A stretch of 64,000 bases of DNA from positions 49,826-113,825 of the forward strand of contig NZ_JAFRSC010000022.1 in the NCBI RefSeq assembly GCF_017427765.1, read 5' to 3'. The notes under the pieces are model-generated. The model saw only the letters and a list, made by a program, of their open reading frames with translations. It ran no database searches and had not been told where the DNA came from. The position numbers and the translations under genes are program-made. This DNA is from Methanobrevibacter sp. (GTDB lineage Archaea; Methanobacteriota; Methanobacteria; Methanobacteriales; Methanobacteriaceae). Positions within the stretch are counted from its first letter, which is position 1. Every line of letters begins with the position of its first letter. Shown here one piece after another: positions 55,767 through 64,000 of the stretch.

Positions 55767-58532
55767 ATGACACATTATATTAAAAAAATTGAACAAATTA
55801 ACTTTGGTTTAATGTCTCCTGAGGATATTCGTAAGATGTCTGTTGTCACTGTCGAGTATCCTGATACTTATGGGGATGATGGTTTTCCTATTGAGAAAGG
55901 TTTGATGGACCCTCGTTTAGGTATTATTGATCCTAGTTTAGTATGTAGGACCTGCGGTTTTAAAGGTGGGGATTGTCAAGGTCACTTTGGTAGTATTGAA
56001 CTTGCAAGACCTGTTATTCATGTAGGTTTTGGTGATGTCATTCACAAAATCTTACGTTCCACCTGTAATGACTGTGGTCGTATTCTCTTAAATGATGAGC
56101 AAATCGAGTTTTACGAAGAAAGAATTCGTGAAGCAATGGGCAACAAGGAAAGTATCAATAATATCTTGAAGGATGTTTACAAATCCGCTAAAAGAGAGTT
56201 AAAAACCATGCCTGAAGATGATGAGGAAATTGACTTGAAATACTGCTGTCCTCATTGTGGTGCACCTCAGGAAGCTATTATTTTAGATAAACCTGTTACT
56301 ATTCGTCAAGGCGATTACAAATTAACTCCTTCCGAAGTACGTGAAAGACTTGAAAGGATTACTGATGATGATGCATTTATTTTAGGAGTAAACTCAGAAG
56401 TTGCAAGACCTGAATGGTTGGTTTTAACTGTACTTCCGGTTCCTCCAGTAACCGTAAGACCTTCAATTACTTTGGATACCGGTGAGAGATCAGAAGACGA
56501 TTTGACTCACAAACTTGTAGATATCTTACGTATCAATCAACGTTTACTTGAGAATATGGAAGCAGGAGCTCCTCAATTGATTGTTGAAGACTTATGGGAG
56601 CTATTGCAATATCACGTTACCACTTACTTTGATAATGAAGCATCAGGTGTTCCACCTGCAAGACACAGGTCAGGAAGACCTCTTAAAACATTAACACAAA
56701 GGTTAAAAGGAAAAGAAGGAAGATTCAGATCCAACCTTTCCGGTAAACGTGTAAACTTCTCTGCACGTACAGTAATTTCACCTGACCCTAACATCAGTAT
56801 CAATGAGGTCGGTGTGCCTGAAATGATTGCAAAAGAAGTGACCGTACCTGTTTATGTTAATGAATGGAACATTGATGAAATGAGGACTTTCATTGAAAAC
56901 GGTCCTGATATTCACCCTGGTGCAAACTATGTAATCTCTAACGACGGAAAAACCAAAAGAAGAGTTACTGAAGAAACCAAAGAGTTCATTTTAGAACAAT
57001 TGGAACCTGGTTTCATTGTCGAAAGACACTTGAAAGACGGGGATATGGTTTTATTCAACCGTCAGCCTTCACTTCACAGAATGAGTATGATGGCTCACGA
57101 AGTTAGAGTATTGCCTTACAAAACTTTCAGACTTAACTTATGTGTATGTCCTCCATACAATGCGGACTTTGATGGGGACGAAATGAACATGCACGTTTTC
57201 CAGACTGACGAATCACGTGCTGAAGCAAAATCTTTAATGCGTGTTCAGGAACACATCTTATCTCCAAGGTTCGGTGGACCGATTATCGGTGCTATTCACG
57301 ACCACATTTCAGGAGCATATCTCTTAACCAGAGACGGTGTGGAATTTACAGAAGAGGAAGCTTTACAGATTATCCGTAAATCTCACTTGGAAATTCCTCC
57401 ATTCAAATCCAACCAATGGGTTTTAAAATATGATTCTGATTTCGGTGAAGATTCTTTCATATTTAAAGATAAAGGAGATAAATGGACTGGAAAAGAGTTA
57501 TTCTCACTATTACTGCCAAATGATTTAAACTTATCTTATAGTGCTGAGATTTCCAAATGTCCTGTAGTATATCCAGAAGAGGATGCAAGTGTCGTTATCA
57601 AAAACGGTATCTTGACTCAGGGTGTAATCGATGAATCAGCTTACGGTTCATTTTCAGGTAAAATCTTAGATAAAATTGTTAAAGAATATGGTCCTGGAAG
57701 AGCTAAAGAGTTCTTAGACCGTTCAACAGATTTAGCTATATGTGGAATTATGAAAACCGGTATTACTACCAGTTTAAATGATGAGGAAATTCCTGAAGAG
57801 GCTCAGGACAGAATTAATGAGCACTTAAACAAGAAGATGGAAGAAGTAGACATGCTTGTTCAATCTTATGAGGAAGGATACCTCCAAGCATTACCTGGTA
57901 GAAGCCTCGAAGAGACTTTAGAGATGAAAATCATGCAAGTTCTCGGGGAAGCTAGGGACATGTCCGGTAGTATTGCAGAAAACTACCTTACAATGGGTAA
58001 ACAATACCCAGAAGACCCATATGACCATGTGATGGCTGTTGAAAACCACTCTGTAGTTATGGCACGTACCGGTGCAAGGGCATCCATGCTGAACCTAACT
58101 CAGATTACTGCTTGTGTAGGTCAGCAGGCAGTTAGGGGTGGACGTATCGAAAGAGGATACTTGAACAGAACTTTACCTCACTTCAAGAAAGGTGAGTTAG
58201 GGGCTAAAGCGAAAGGATTTGTACACTCAAGTTACAAATCAGGTCTTGACCCAATCGAGTTCTTCTTCCACGCAATGGGTGGAAGAGAAGGTCTTGTAGA
58301 TACAGCGATTCGTACAGCTCAGTCCGGTTACATGCAAAGAAGACTTGTAAACGCACTTCAAGACTTGCAGGTTAAATCTTCAGGACTTGTTACTGATAAT
58401 CAGGGTAATGTTATTCAAACCATGTTCGGTGAAGATGGTGTTGACCCTGCAAAATCCGACTTCGGTAAACCTGCAGACTTAAACAAACTCATTGATGAGA
58501 TTAAACTTGAAATGGAAATGGAAGGTAAGTAG
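55767..58532 (+). CDS. rpoA1: RNA polymerase subunit A' (Rpb1 N-terminal part)
   Basis: The 921-residue A' subunit carries zinc sites [16 protein letters not shown] and CNDCG..CPHCG, the switch/lid region [11 protein letters not shown] and the catalytic [12 protein letters not shown]. It is somewhat longer than a typical A' of about 870, with loops around residues 150-165 and 575-620; nothing foreign is obvious. It follows B' by 25 bp. Confidence 0.97.
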   Translation: MTHYIKKIEQINFGLMSPEDIRKMSVVTVEYPDTYGDDGFPIEKGLMDPRLGIIDPSLVCRTCGFKGGDCQGHFGSIELARPVIHVGFGDVIHKILRSTCNDCGRILLNDEQIEFYEERIREAMGNKESINNILKDVYKSAKRELKTMPEDDEEIDLKYCCPHCGAPQEAIILDKPVTIRQGDYKLTPSEVRERLERITDDDAFILGVNSEVARPEWLVLTVLPVPPVTVRPSITLDTGERSEDDLTHKLVDILRINQRLLENMEAGAPQLIVEDLWELLQYHVTTYFDNEASGVPPARHRSGRPLKTLTQRLKGKEGRFRSNLSGKRVNFSARTVISPDPNISINEVGVPEMIAKEVTVPVYVNEWNIDEMRTFIENGPDIHPGANYVISNDGKTKRRVTEETKEFILEQLEPGFIVERHLKDGDMVLFNRQPSLHRMSMMAHEVRVLPYKTFRLNLCVCPPYNADFDGDEMNMHVFQTDESRAEAKSLMRVQEHILSPRFGGPIIGAIHDHISGAYLLTRDGVEFTEEEALQIIRKSHLEIPPFKSNQWVLKYDSDFGEDSFIFKDKGDKWTGKELFSLLLPNDLNLSYSAEISKCPVVYPEEDASVVIKNGILTQGVIDESAYGSFSGKILDKIVKEYGPGRAKEFLDRSTDLAICGIMKTGITTSLNDEEIPEEAQDRINEHLNKKMEEVDMLVQSYEEGYLQALPGRSLEETLEMKIMQVLGEARDMSGSIAENYLTMGKQYPEDPYDHVMAVENHSVVMARTGARASMLNLTQITACVGQQAVRGGRIERGYLNRTLPHFKKGELGAKAKGFVHSSYKSGLDPIEFFFHAMGGREGLVDTAIRTAQSGYMQRRLVNALQDLQVKSSGLVTDNQGNVIQTMFGEDGVDPAKSDFGKPADLNKLIDEIKLEMEMEGK

Positions 58533-58540
58533 GTGTAACT

Positions 58541-59728
58541 ATGGAAGATGTTATAATTAAAATAAATGAGATTATTGCTCAGCTCAATGATGAAGAAAAT
58601 CTTGATATAGCTTTTCCAGATAGTTATATCGAAGATTTGGCTAAATCATACATCAACAGGGATTTGACTGATGATGAATTACGTGAACTTATTCGCAGAC
58701 TTAAAGCTGCCTATGACCGAGCTCATGTTGAAGCTGGAGAGGCTGTTGGAACAGTAGCTGCACAATCTGTTGGTGAACCTGGTACTCAGATGACTATGCG
58801 TACTTTTCACTATGCAGGGGTAACTGAGTTAAACGTAACATTAGGTCTTCCAAGACTTATTGAGATTGTTGATGCTAGAAAAGAGATTGCTACTCCAACC
58901 ATGGATATCTATTTTGATGAAGAAAGACGCAATGATGAAGAGTTTGTTAGGACTTTAGCTAATAAAATCGGTAAAAGTACAATAAACGATATTCTTTCTG
59001 ACTTTAATTTGAACTATGGAACCATGGAAGTTGAAGCGGTTTTGGACAATAGGAAGATTGAAGAGAAAAGACTTGAAAGAGAAGACATTGATGCAATCAT
59101 TTCAAAAACCTTCAAGAAGGCAACAATTACAAATGATACCATTACAATTCCTTCTCAAAAATCAGATAAATCTGAATCCAAGTTTGAAATACGTGAACTT
59201 CGTCTTTTAGCAGATAAGGTTCGTGACTTGCAAATCAGTGGTATAAAAGGAATCGGTAAGGTTATTATCCGTAAGGATGACCGTGAATGGATTATTCACA
59301 CTGAAGGATCAAACCTTAAAGAGATTCTCGACATGGACGGTATTGACCATGTAAGAACCACTACAAACAACATTCATGAAATCGGTGAAGTTTTAGGTAT
59401 TGAAGCTGCTCGTCAATCTATTATTAACGAAGCTCAAAACACTCTTTCAGAACAGGGTCTTAGTGTTGATGTAAGACATATCATGTTAGTTGCTGATATC
59501 ATGACTTCAGAAGGTATAGTAAAATCCATTGGAAGACATGGTATTAGTGGTGAAAAATCAAGTGTATTAGCTCGTGCAGCTTTTGAAGAAACTGGTAAAC
59601 ATTTACTTAACGCAAGTATTCGCGGTGAAGTGGATGATTTAACAGGTATCATCGAAAATATTATTATTGGACAACCAATACCTCTTGGTACCGGATCAGT
59701 CGGTGTCAAAATGGATTATAAAAATTAA
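58541..59728 (+). CDS. rpoA2: RNA polymerase subunit A'' (Rpb1 C-terminal part)
   Basis: The 395-residue A'' has the bridge/trigger-loop segment [17 protein letters not shown] and [10 protein letters not shown], and the C-terminal clamp part [20 protein letters not shown]. No intein is present. It follows A' by 8 bp with an AGGTG ribosome binding site. Confidence 0.97.
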   Translation: MEDVIIKINEIIAQLNDEENLDIAFPDSYIEDLAKSYINRDLTDDELRELIRRLKAAYDRAHVEAGEAVGTVAAQSVGEPGTQMTMRTFHYAGVTELNVTLGLPRLIEIVDARKEIATPTMDIYFDEERRNDEEFVRTLANKIGKSTINDILSDFNLNYGTMEVEAVLDNRKIEEKRLEREDIDAIISKTFKKATITNDTITIPSQKSDKSESKFEIRELRLLADKVRDLQISGIKGIGKVIIRKDDREWIIHTEGSNLKEILDMDGIDHVRTTTNNIHEIGEVLGIEAARQSIINEAQNTLSEQGLSVDVRHIMLVADIMTSEGIVKSIGRHGISGEKSSVLARAAFEETGKHLLNASIRGEVDDLTGIIENIIIGQPIPLGTGSVGVKMDYKN

Positions 59729-59739
59729 TAGGAGGCTAG

Positions 59740-60039
59740 ATGATGGACGTAGATAGAGGAATCAGAGTAGCTGTAGATACTGGTGATGTAACTTTAGGCT
59801 CTGAAAAATCAATTCAATCTTTAAAATTAGGAAAAGGCCAACTCGTTGTTGTTGCTGCTAACGCTCCTAAAGAAATTCTTGAAGATGTTGAATATTACGC
59901 AAATCTTTCCGAAATTCCATCCTTAGTATATGATGGAACTAGTGTAGATTTGGGTTCTGTTTGTGGTAAACCTTTCACTGTTGCTACATTAATCGTAAAC
60001 GATCCAGGAGATTCTACTATATTAGACGATTTGAGGTAG
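59740..60039 (+). CDS. rpl30e: Ribosomal protein L30e
   Basis: The 99-residue L7Ae-fold protein shows LKLGKGQLVVVAANAPKEI and VYDGTSVDLGSVCGKPF. It begins at ATG 59740 (or 59743) after GGAGG. This gene between rpoA2 and nusA is the standard euryarchaeal order. Confidence 0.95.
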   Translation: MMDVDRGIRVAVDTGDVTLGSEKSIQSLKLGKGQLVVVAANAPKEILEDVEYYANLSEIPSLVYDGTSVDLGSVCGKPFTVATLIVNDPGDSTILDDLR

Positions 60040-60045
60040 ATTTAA

Positions 60046-60477
60046 GTGTCTATTAAATTTAGTGCAAATGAAATTAGATACATAGCTCTTTTCGAAAATA
60101 TGACTGGAGCAATGGTTAAAGATTGCATTATCGATGATGAACATGGAAAAGTTACTTTCGTTGTTAAGAATGGTGACATGGGACTTGCTATCGGTAAAGG
60201 AGGCAGTTCCGTATCTAAAGTTCAAAGAGCAGTAGATAAAGGTGTTGAGATTATCGAATTGGATGATGATCCGATACAGTTTATTAAAAATGTTTTATCC
60301 CCTGCAAAATTGCAAACTGTTAAAGTAAGTCAAAAACAGTCAGGCGAAAAAATAGCTACTGTAACAGCTGACAATACAAACAAACGTATTGCTATCGGTA
60401 AGAACGGGATTAATATTGAAAGAGCTAAATTGTTAGCAAATAGACAACATAATATAGACAATATTATTTTAAAATAG
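60046..60477 (+). CDS. nusA: Archaeal NusA-like transcription factor
   Basis: The 143-residue protein has two KH domains with GLAIGKGGSSVSKVQRAV and RIAIGKNGINIERAKLL, and lacks the bacterial N-terminal domain. It starts at GTG 60046, 6 nt after rpl30e. It binds RNA during elongation, presumably. Confidence 0.94.
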   Translation: MSIKFSANEIRYIALFENMTGAMVKDCIIDDEHGKVTFVVKNGDMGLAIGKGGSSVSKVQRAVDKGVEIIELDDDPIQFIKNVLSPAKLQTVKVSQKQSGEKIATVTADNTNKRIAIGKNGINIERAKLLANRQHNIDNIILK

Positions 60478-60500
60478 CTTTTTTGGCTATTTTATTTTAA
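60471..60500 (+). terminator. Hairpin terminator after nusA
   Basis: An 8-bp perfect stem AAAATAGC / GCTATTTT (60471-60478 and 60486-60493), starting in the last nusA codons and followed by T-rich sequence. It would end the rpo unit. Confidence 0.6.
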
Positions 60501-60805
60501 TTTATTTTTTAAAAAAAACTTTTTTATTTTTATTTTCAACCTAAAAAAACATACCTTTATAAAGGTTGAAATATATATTTTATCTTAAGATATCTGTACT
60601 TTTTTAATAACTTGACTATGTGTGCTTTTTGTCAATGTTTTGAATTTTATTTCAAGATATCTTCTTTTAGATAAAGCAATTTATCTAATTAATTATTATT
60701 ACTGATTAATATCTTTGAATTTAGATTGTACTATAGTCTATAGTATAAATCGCAGCGGTGGATTCTTAGATATGGTTTTTAACAAAAAGATTAGAGGAAA
60801 AAAAT
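60501..60805. promoter_or_regulatory. Leader and promoter region of the rps12-rps7-fusA unit
   Basis: The 305 bases have no gene. A palindromic TATCTTAAGATA lies near 60580-60591 and a similar AAGATATCTT near 60654. The most likely TATA box is TATAGTATAAAT at about 60736-60747, giving a leader of about 40 nt that ends in GAGG before the rps12 ATG. No known ribosomal-leader structure could be confirmed. Confidence 0.4.
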
Positions 60806-61231
60806 ATGCCAGGACTTTTTGCTGCAAAAAAACTTAAAAAAAATAGACAAAATTTTAAGTGGAAAGATGTAGATTACAAAAGAAGAGCTTTAAGATTAGA
60901 TGTTAAAGCGGATCCTCTCGAAGGAGCTCCTCAAGCAAGAGGAATTGTAATCGAGAAAGTAGGGATAGAAGCAAAACAACCTAACTCTGCTATTCGTAAA
61001 TGTGTTCGTGTTCAGTTAATTAAAAACGGTAAACAATTGACTGCTTTCGCACCAGGTGACGGAGCTATCGGATTTATCGATGAACACGATGAAGTGATGA
61101 TTGAAGGAATCGGTGGACCATCCGGAAGATCCATGGGAGATATTCCTGGAGTCCGTTGGAAAGTTTCCAAAGTTAATAACGTAGCTTTATCAGAAATGGT
61201 AAGTGGAAAAATAGAAAAACCTGTAAGATAA
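60806..61231 (+). CDS. rps12: Ribosomal protein S12 (uS12)
   Basis: The 141-residue archaeal uS12 shows [20 protein letters not shown], the conserved [17 protein letters not shown] decoding loop and [17 protein letters not shown]. The length is normal. It starts at ATG 60806 after GAGG and leads the str-like unit. Confidence 0.97.
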   Translation: MPGLFAAKKLKKNRQNFKWKDVDYKRRALRLDVKADPLEGAPQARGIVIEKVGIEAKQPNSAIRKCVRVQLIKNGKQLTAFAPGDGAIGFIDEHDEVMIEGIGGPSGRSMGDIPGVRWKVSKVNNVALSEMVSGKIEKPVR

Positions 61232-61244
61232 GGTGGTTATATTT

Positions 61245-61805
61245 ATGAGTAAATTATTTGGTAAATGGGATCTCGATGAAGTAAAAGTTGAGGACTTAGG
61301 TTTAGTAAAATATATCTGCTTAGATGAAACTTTAGTTCCACATACTTCTGGTAGACACGTAAAAAGACAATTCGCAAAATCTAAAGTATCAATTGTTGAA
61401 AGATTAATGAATAAAGTTATGAGAACCCATCTCAACTCCGGTAAGAAAAATATGGCTTACAACATAGTTAAAGATGCTTTAGAAATTATCCACAAAAGAA
61501 CTAAAAAGAATCCTGTTCAGGTTTTAGTCACTGCAGTTGAAAACACTGCACCTCGTGAAGAAACTACCCGTATCAAATACGGTGGTATCGGTTACCAAGT
61601 TGCTGTAGACATTTCTCCACAAAGAAGAGTTGACCTTTCATTAGGATTCTTAACAAGAGGTACTTTACAATCTTCATTCAAAAACAGAAAATCTGTTGCT
61701 GAATGTTTAGCTGATGAATTAATTCTTGCTTCTCAAGAAGATTCAAGAAGTTTTGCTTTACAAAAAGCTGAAGAGAAAGAAAGAGTTGCTAAAGCAGCAC
61801 ACTAA
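61245..61805 (+). CDS. rps7: Ribosomal protein S7 (uS7)
   Basis: The 186-residue uS7 shows LFGKWDLDEVKVEDLGL, HTSGRHVKRQFAKSKV, ERLMNKVMRTHLNSGKK and VENTAPREETTRIKYGG. The longer frame starts at 61233, but ATG 61245 follows AGGTGG better and gives a normal start MSKLFGK. Confidence 0.96.
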   Translation: MSKLFGKWDLDEVKVEDLGLVKYICLDETLVPHTSGRHVKRQFAKSKVSIVERLMNKVMRTHLNSGKKNMAYNIVKDALEIIHKRTKKNPVQVLVTAVENTAPREETTRIKYGGIGYQVAVDISPQRRVDLSLGFLTRGTLQSSFKNRKSVAECLADELILASQEDSRSFALQKAEEKERVAKAAH

Positions 61806-61836
61806 TCATATAATGTTTATATCTTAGGTGGTTATT

Positions 61837-64000
61837 TTGAGTAGAAGAGACAAAATGATTGCAAAAATCAAAGAGTTAATGTATGAACCTGACCAAATCA
61901 GAAACATTGGTATCTGTGCTCACATCGATCACGGTAAAACCACTTTATCTGATAACCTTTTAGCAGGTGCAGGAATGATTTCCGAAGAACTTGCAGGTGA
62001 TCAAAGATTCTTGGATTTCGATGAACAAGAACAAGCACGTGGTATTACTATCGATGCTGCAAACGTATCAATGGTACACGATTACAAGGACAGCGAATAC
62101 TTAATTAACTTGATTGATACCCCAGGTCACGTTGACTTCGGTGGGGACGTAACTCGTGCTATGAGAGCTGTAGACGGTGCAGTAGTTGTAGTTTGTGCTG
62201 TAGAAGGTATCATGCCTCAAACTGAAACTGTATTCAGACAAGCTCTAAAAGAAAACGTAAAACCAGTTTTATTCATTAACAAAGTTGACAGATTAATCAA
62301 CGAGTTAAAATTAGAACCTGAAGAATTACAAAACAGATTCTTGAAAATCTTCATGGAAGCTAATAAATTGATTAGAAACATGGCTCCTGAAGACAAAAAA
62401 GAAGAATGGAAATTGGACTTCACTGATGGTAGTGTAGCTTTCGGTTCAGCTTACCACAACTGGGCGATCAACGTTCCAACCATGCAAGAAACTGGAATCA
62501 ATTTCAAAGACATTATTGATTACTGTAATGCTGAAAACGAAAAAGAATTAGCACAAAAAGTACCTTTATCCGATGTATTATTAGGTATGGTAGTAGAACA
62601 CTTGCCTTCCCCTAAAGAAGCTCAAGTTTACAGAGTACCTAACATCTGGGACGGAGACATCGATTCTCCTGCTGGTGAATGTATGATTAATACCTCCCCT
62701 GACGGACCTTTAGCGGTTATGGTTACCAACGTATCTGTTGACAAACACGCTGGTGAAATCGCAACCGGTAGGGTATATGGTGGAGCTATTTCAAAAGGTA
62801 CTGAAGTTTACATGGTCGGTTCCCACGGTAAATCCAGAGTACAGCAAGTAGGTGTGTACTTCGGACCTGAAAGAGTTAACACCGACAAAGTTCCTGCAGG
62901 TAACATTGTATATGTTGCAGGTGCAAAAGGAGCTATCGCTGGTGAAACCTTATGTTCTCCTGAAGACAAAATCAAAGAGTTTGAAGGATTAGAACACATA
63001 TCCGAACCTGTAGTTACTGTAGCTGTAGAAGCTAAAAATACCAAAGACTTACCAAAATTGATTGAAGTATTAAGACAAACTGGTAAAGAAGACCCTACCG
63101 TTAAAATCGATATTAACGAAGAAACCGGTGAACACTTAGTGTCCGGTATGGGTGAGCTTCACTTGGAAGTTATCGGTTACAGAATTAAAGACAAAGGTGT
63201 AGATATTACCACTTCCGAACCTATTGTTGTATACAGAGAAACCGTAAGGAAACTCTCTCCACAAGTTGAAGGTAAATCTCCTAACAAGCACAACAGATTC
63301 TACATTACTGTTGAACCTATCGAACCTGAACTCTACGCTGCAATCCAAGAAGGAGACATCAAAGAAGGTAGAGTTAAAGGTAAAGAGTCAGCTAACGACT
63401 TCATGGAACATGGTTTAGATAAAGAAGAAGCCAGAAGAGTATGGGCTGTTCACAACAGAAGCATATTCCTCAACATGACTCGTGGTATCCAATACTTGGA
63501 TGAAGTTAAAGAATTGTTACTCGAAGGATTTGAAAATACTTTGAAAAACGGTCCTTTAGGCGAAGAAATTTCCATGGGATTAAAATTCAAACTCAACGAT
63601 GCAAAACTTCACGAAGACGCAGTTCACAGAGGACCTGCTCAAGTATTGCCTGCTATCAGAAACGCAATCTTAGGTTCCATGATGCTTGCAGAACCTGCAT
63701 TACTCGAACCTATGCAAAAAGTAGTTATTGACACTCCTAATGATTACATGGGTGCATGTACTCGTGAAATCCAAAACAGAAGAGGTCAAATTGTTAACAT
63801 GGGTCAAGAAGGGGACATGGCAAGAATTGAATCTAAAGTGCCTGTAGCTGAAATGTTTGGTTTCGCTGGAGATATCAGATCCGCTGCTGAAGGTAGATGT
63901 TTATGGTCTACTGAAATCGCAGGATTTGAACCACTCCCACGTGAAATGCAAAATCAAATCGTAAGAGAAATCAGACAAAGAAAAGGCTTATCCGCAGAAC
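61837..64000 (+). CDS. fusA: Translation elongation factor aEF-2 (cut by window end)
   Basis: At least 721 residues are present of a GTPase of about 730 that drives ribosome translocation. It starts at TTG 61837 after AGGTG and shows [12 protein letters not shown] (P-loop), [13 protein letters not shown] and [13 protein letters not shown]; the diphthamide region follows near the end ([15 protein letters not shown] is seen earlier). The last few codons lie past the window. The gene is not broken, only truncated by the edge. Confidence 0.96.
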   Translation, partial: MSRRDKMIAKIKELMYEPDQIRNIGICAHIDHGKTTLSDNLLAGAGMISEELAGDQRFLDFDEQEQARGITIDAANVSMVHDYKDSEYLINLIDTPGHVDFGGDVTRAMRAVDGAVVVVCAVEGIMPQTETVFRQALKENVKPVLFINKVDRLINELKLEPEELQNRFLKIFMEANKLIRNMAPEDKKEEWKLDFTDGSVAFGSAYHNWAINVPTMQETGINFKDIIDYCNAENEKELAQKVPLSDVLLGMVVEHLPSPKEAQVYRVPNIWDGDIDSPAGECMINTSPDGPLAVMVTNVSVDKHAGEIATGRVYGGAISKGTEVYMVGSHGKSRVQQVGVYFGPERVNTDKVPAGNIVYVAGAKGAIAGETLCSPEDKIKEFEGLEHISEPVVTVAVEAKNTKDLPKLIEVLRQTGKEDPTVKIDINEETGEHLVSGMGELHLEVIGYRIKDKGVDITTSEPIVVYRETVRKLSPQVEGKSPNKHNRFYITVEPIEPELYAAIQEGDIKEGRVKGKESANDFMEHGLDKEEARRVWAVHNRSIFLNMTRGIQYLDEVKELLLEGFENTLKNGPLGEEISMGLKFKLNDAKLHEDAVHRGPAQVLPAIRNAILGSMMLAEPALLEPMQKVVIDTPNDYMGACTREIQNRRGQIVNMGQEGDMARIESKVPVAEMFGFAGDIRSAAEGRCLWSTEIAGFEPLPREMQNQIVREIRQRKGLSAE

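Overview
This window reads as chromosome of a host-associated methanogenic archaeon of the Methanobacteriales, most likely a Methanobrevibacter species. The evidence is a low-GC sequence with AT-rich TATA-type promoters, split archaeal RNA polymerase genes (B''/B' and A'/A''), a DGGGP synthase for ether lipids, aIF-1A, Rio1, L30e, archaeal NusA, aEF-2, HypD, a KorDABC 2-oxoglutarate:ferredoxin oxidoreductase, archaeal tRNA enzymes (Trm56, Taw1), and a surface protein with a sortase-like tail. Strong ribosome binding sites of the GGTG/GAGG type sit 5-8 nt before many starts, and TTG/GTG starts are common. Species assignment is inference.

Layout. Bases 1-9.9 kb are an accessory, defence-like island: an FRG-domain protein, a divergent Abi_C/HEPN-type protein with an unknown partner, a degenerate remnant, a convergent type II restriction-modification pair, a HAD-like protein with a tiny overlapping zinc-ribbon gene, and a tyrosine recombinase with an inverted-repeat field. 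Bases 9.9-26.3 kb are mostly housekeeping: rio1/eIF1A, moeA, hypD-pgp-pmbA, a CMP-sugar synthetase/SpsG fusion, a NERD membrane protein, a GT-C glycosyltransferase, DGGGP synthase, inositol-phosphate synthase, PycB and an old yellow enzyme. Bases 26.3-28.6 kb hold an AAA ATPase bracketed by related repeats and a small sortase-type surface protein. Bases 28.6-37.2 kb carry an M48 protease, a winged-helix regulator, a VWA protein, queC, larC, cobalamin genes (cobZ-like, cobS), trm56 and a DUF763 gene. Bases 37.4-50.3 kb hold an FKBP, fumarase beta, korDABC-sucC, a flavoprotein, taw1, a second restriction-modification pair, tpiA-pgk and thiE/thiM. Bases 50.4-64 kb hold five tRNAs followed by the rpoH-B''-B'-A'-A''-rpl30e-nusA and rps12-rps7-fusA clusters. 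The window ends inside fusA.

Two observations stand out. First, RpoB' carries an in-frame N-terminal extension of about 265 residues: a degenerate J-like segment, an acidic linker and two tandem beta-sandwich-type repeats of about 85 residues, all before an otherwise normal subunit of about 599 residues. Second, a non-palindromic motif of about 20 bp (consensus TTACTTCTCAAWTGCTCTYT) lies 43-60 nt upstream of the start codons of four unlinked genes, always in the gene's orientation: the Abi_C protein, the adenine methyltransferase, the recombinase and the DUF763 gene. It looks like an operator of a defence/DNA-processing regulon.

Pathway links: PycB, fumarase beta, SucC and Kor fit the incomplete reductive TCA branch to 2-oxoglutarate. 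HypD and LarC fit nickel-enzyme maturation. Inositol-phosphate synthase and DGGGP synthase fit membrane lipid synthesis. CobS and the CobZ-like protein fit late corrinoid assembly.
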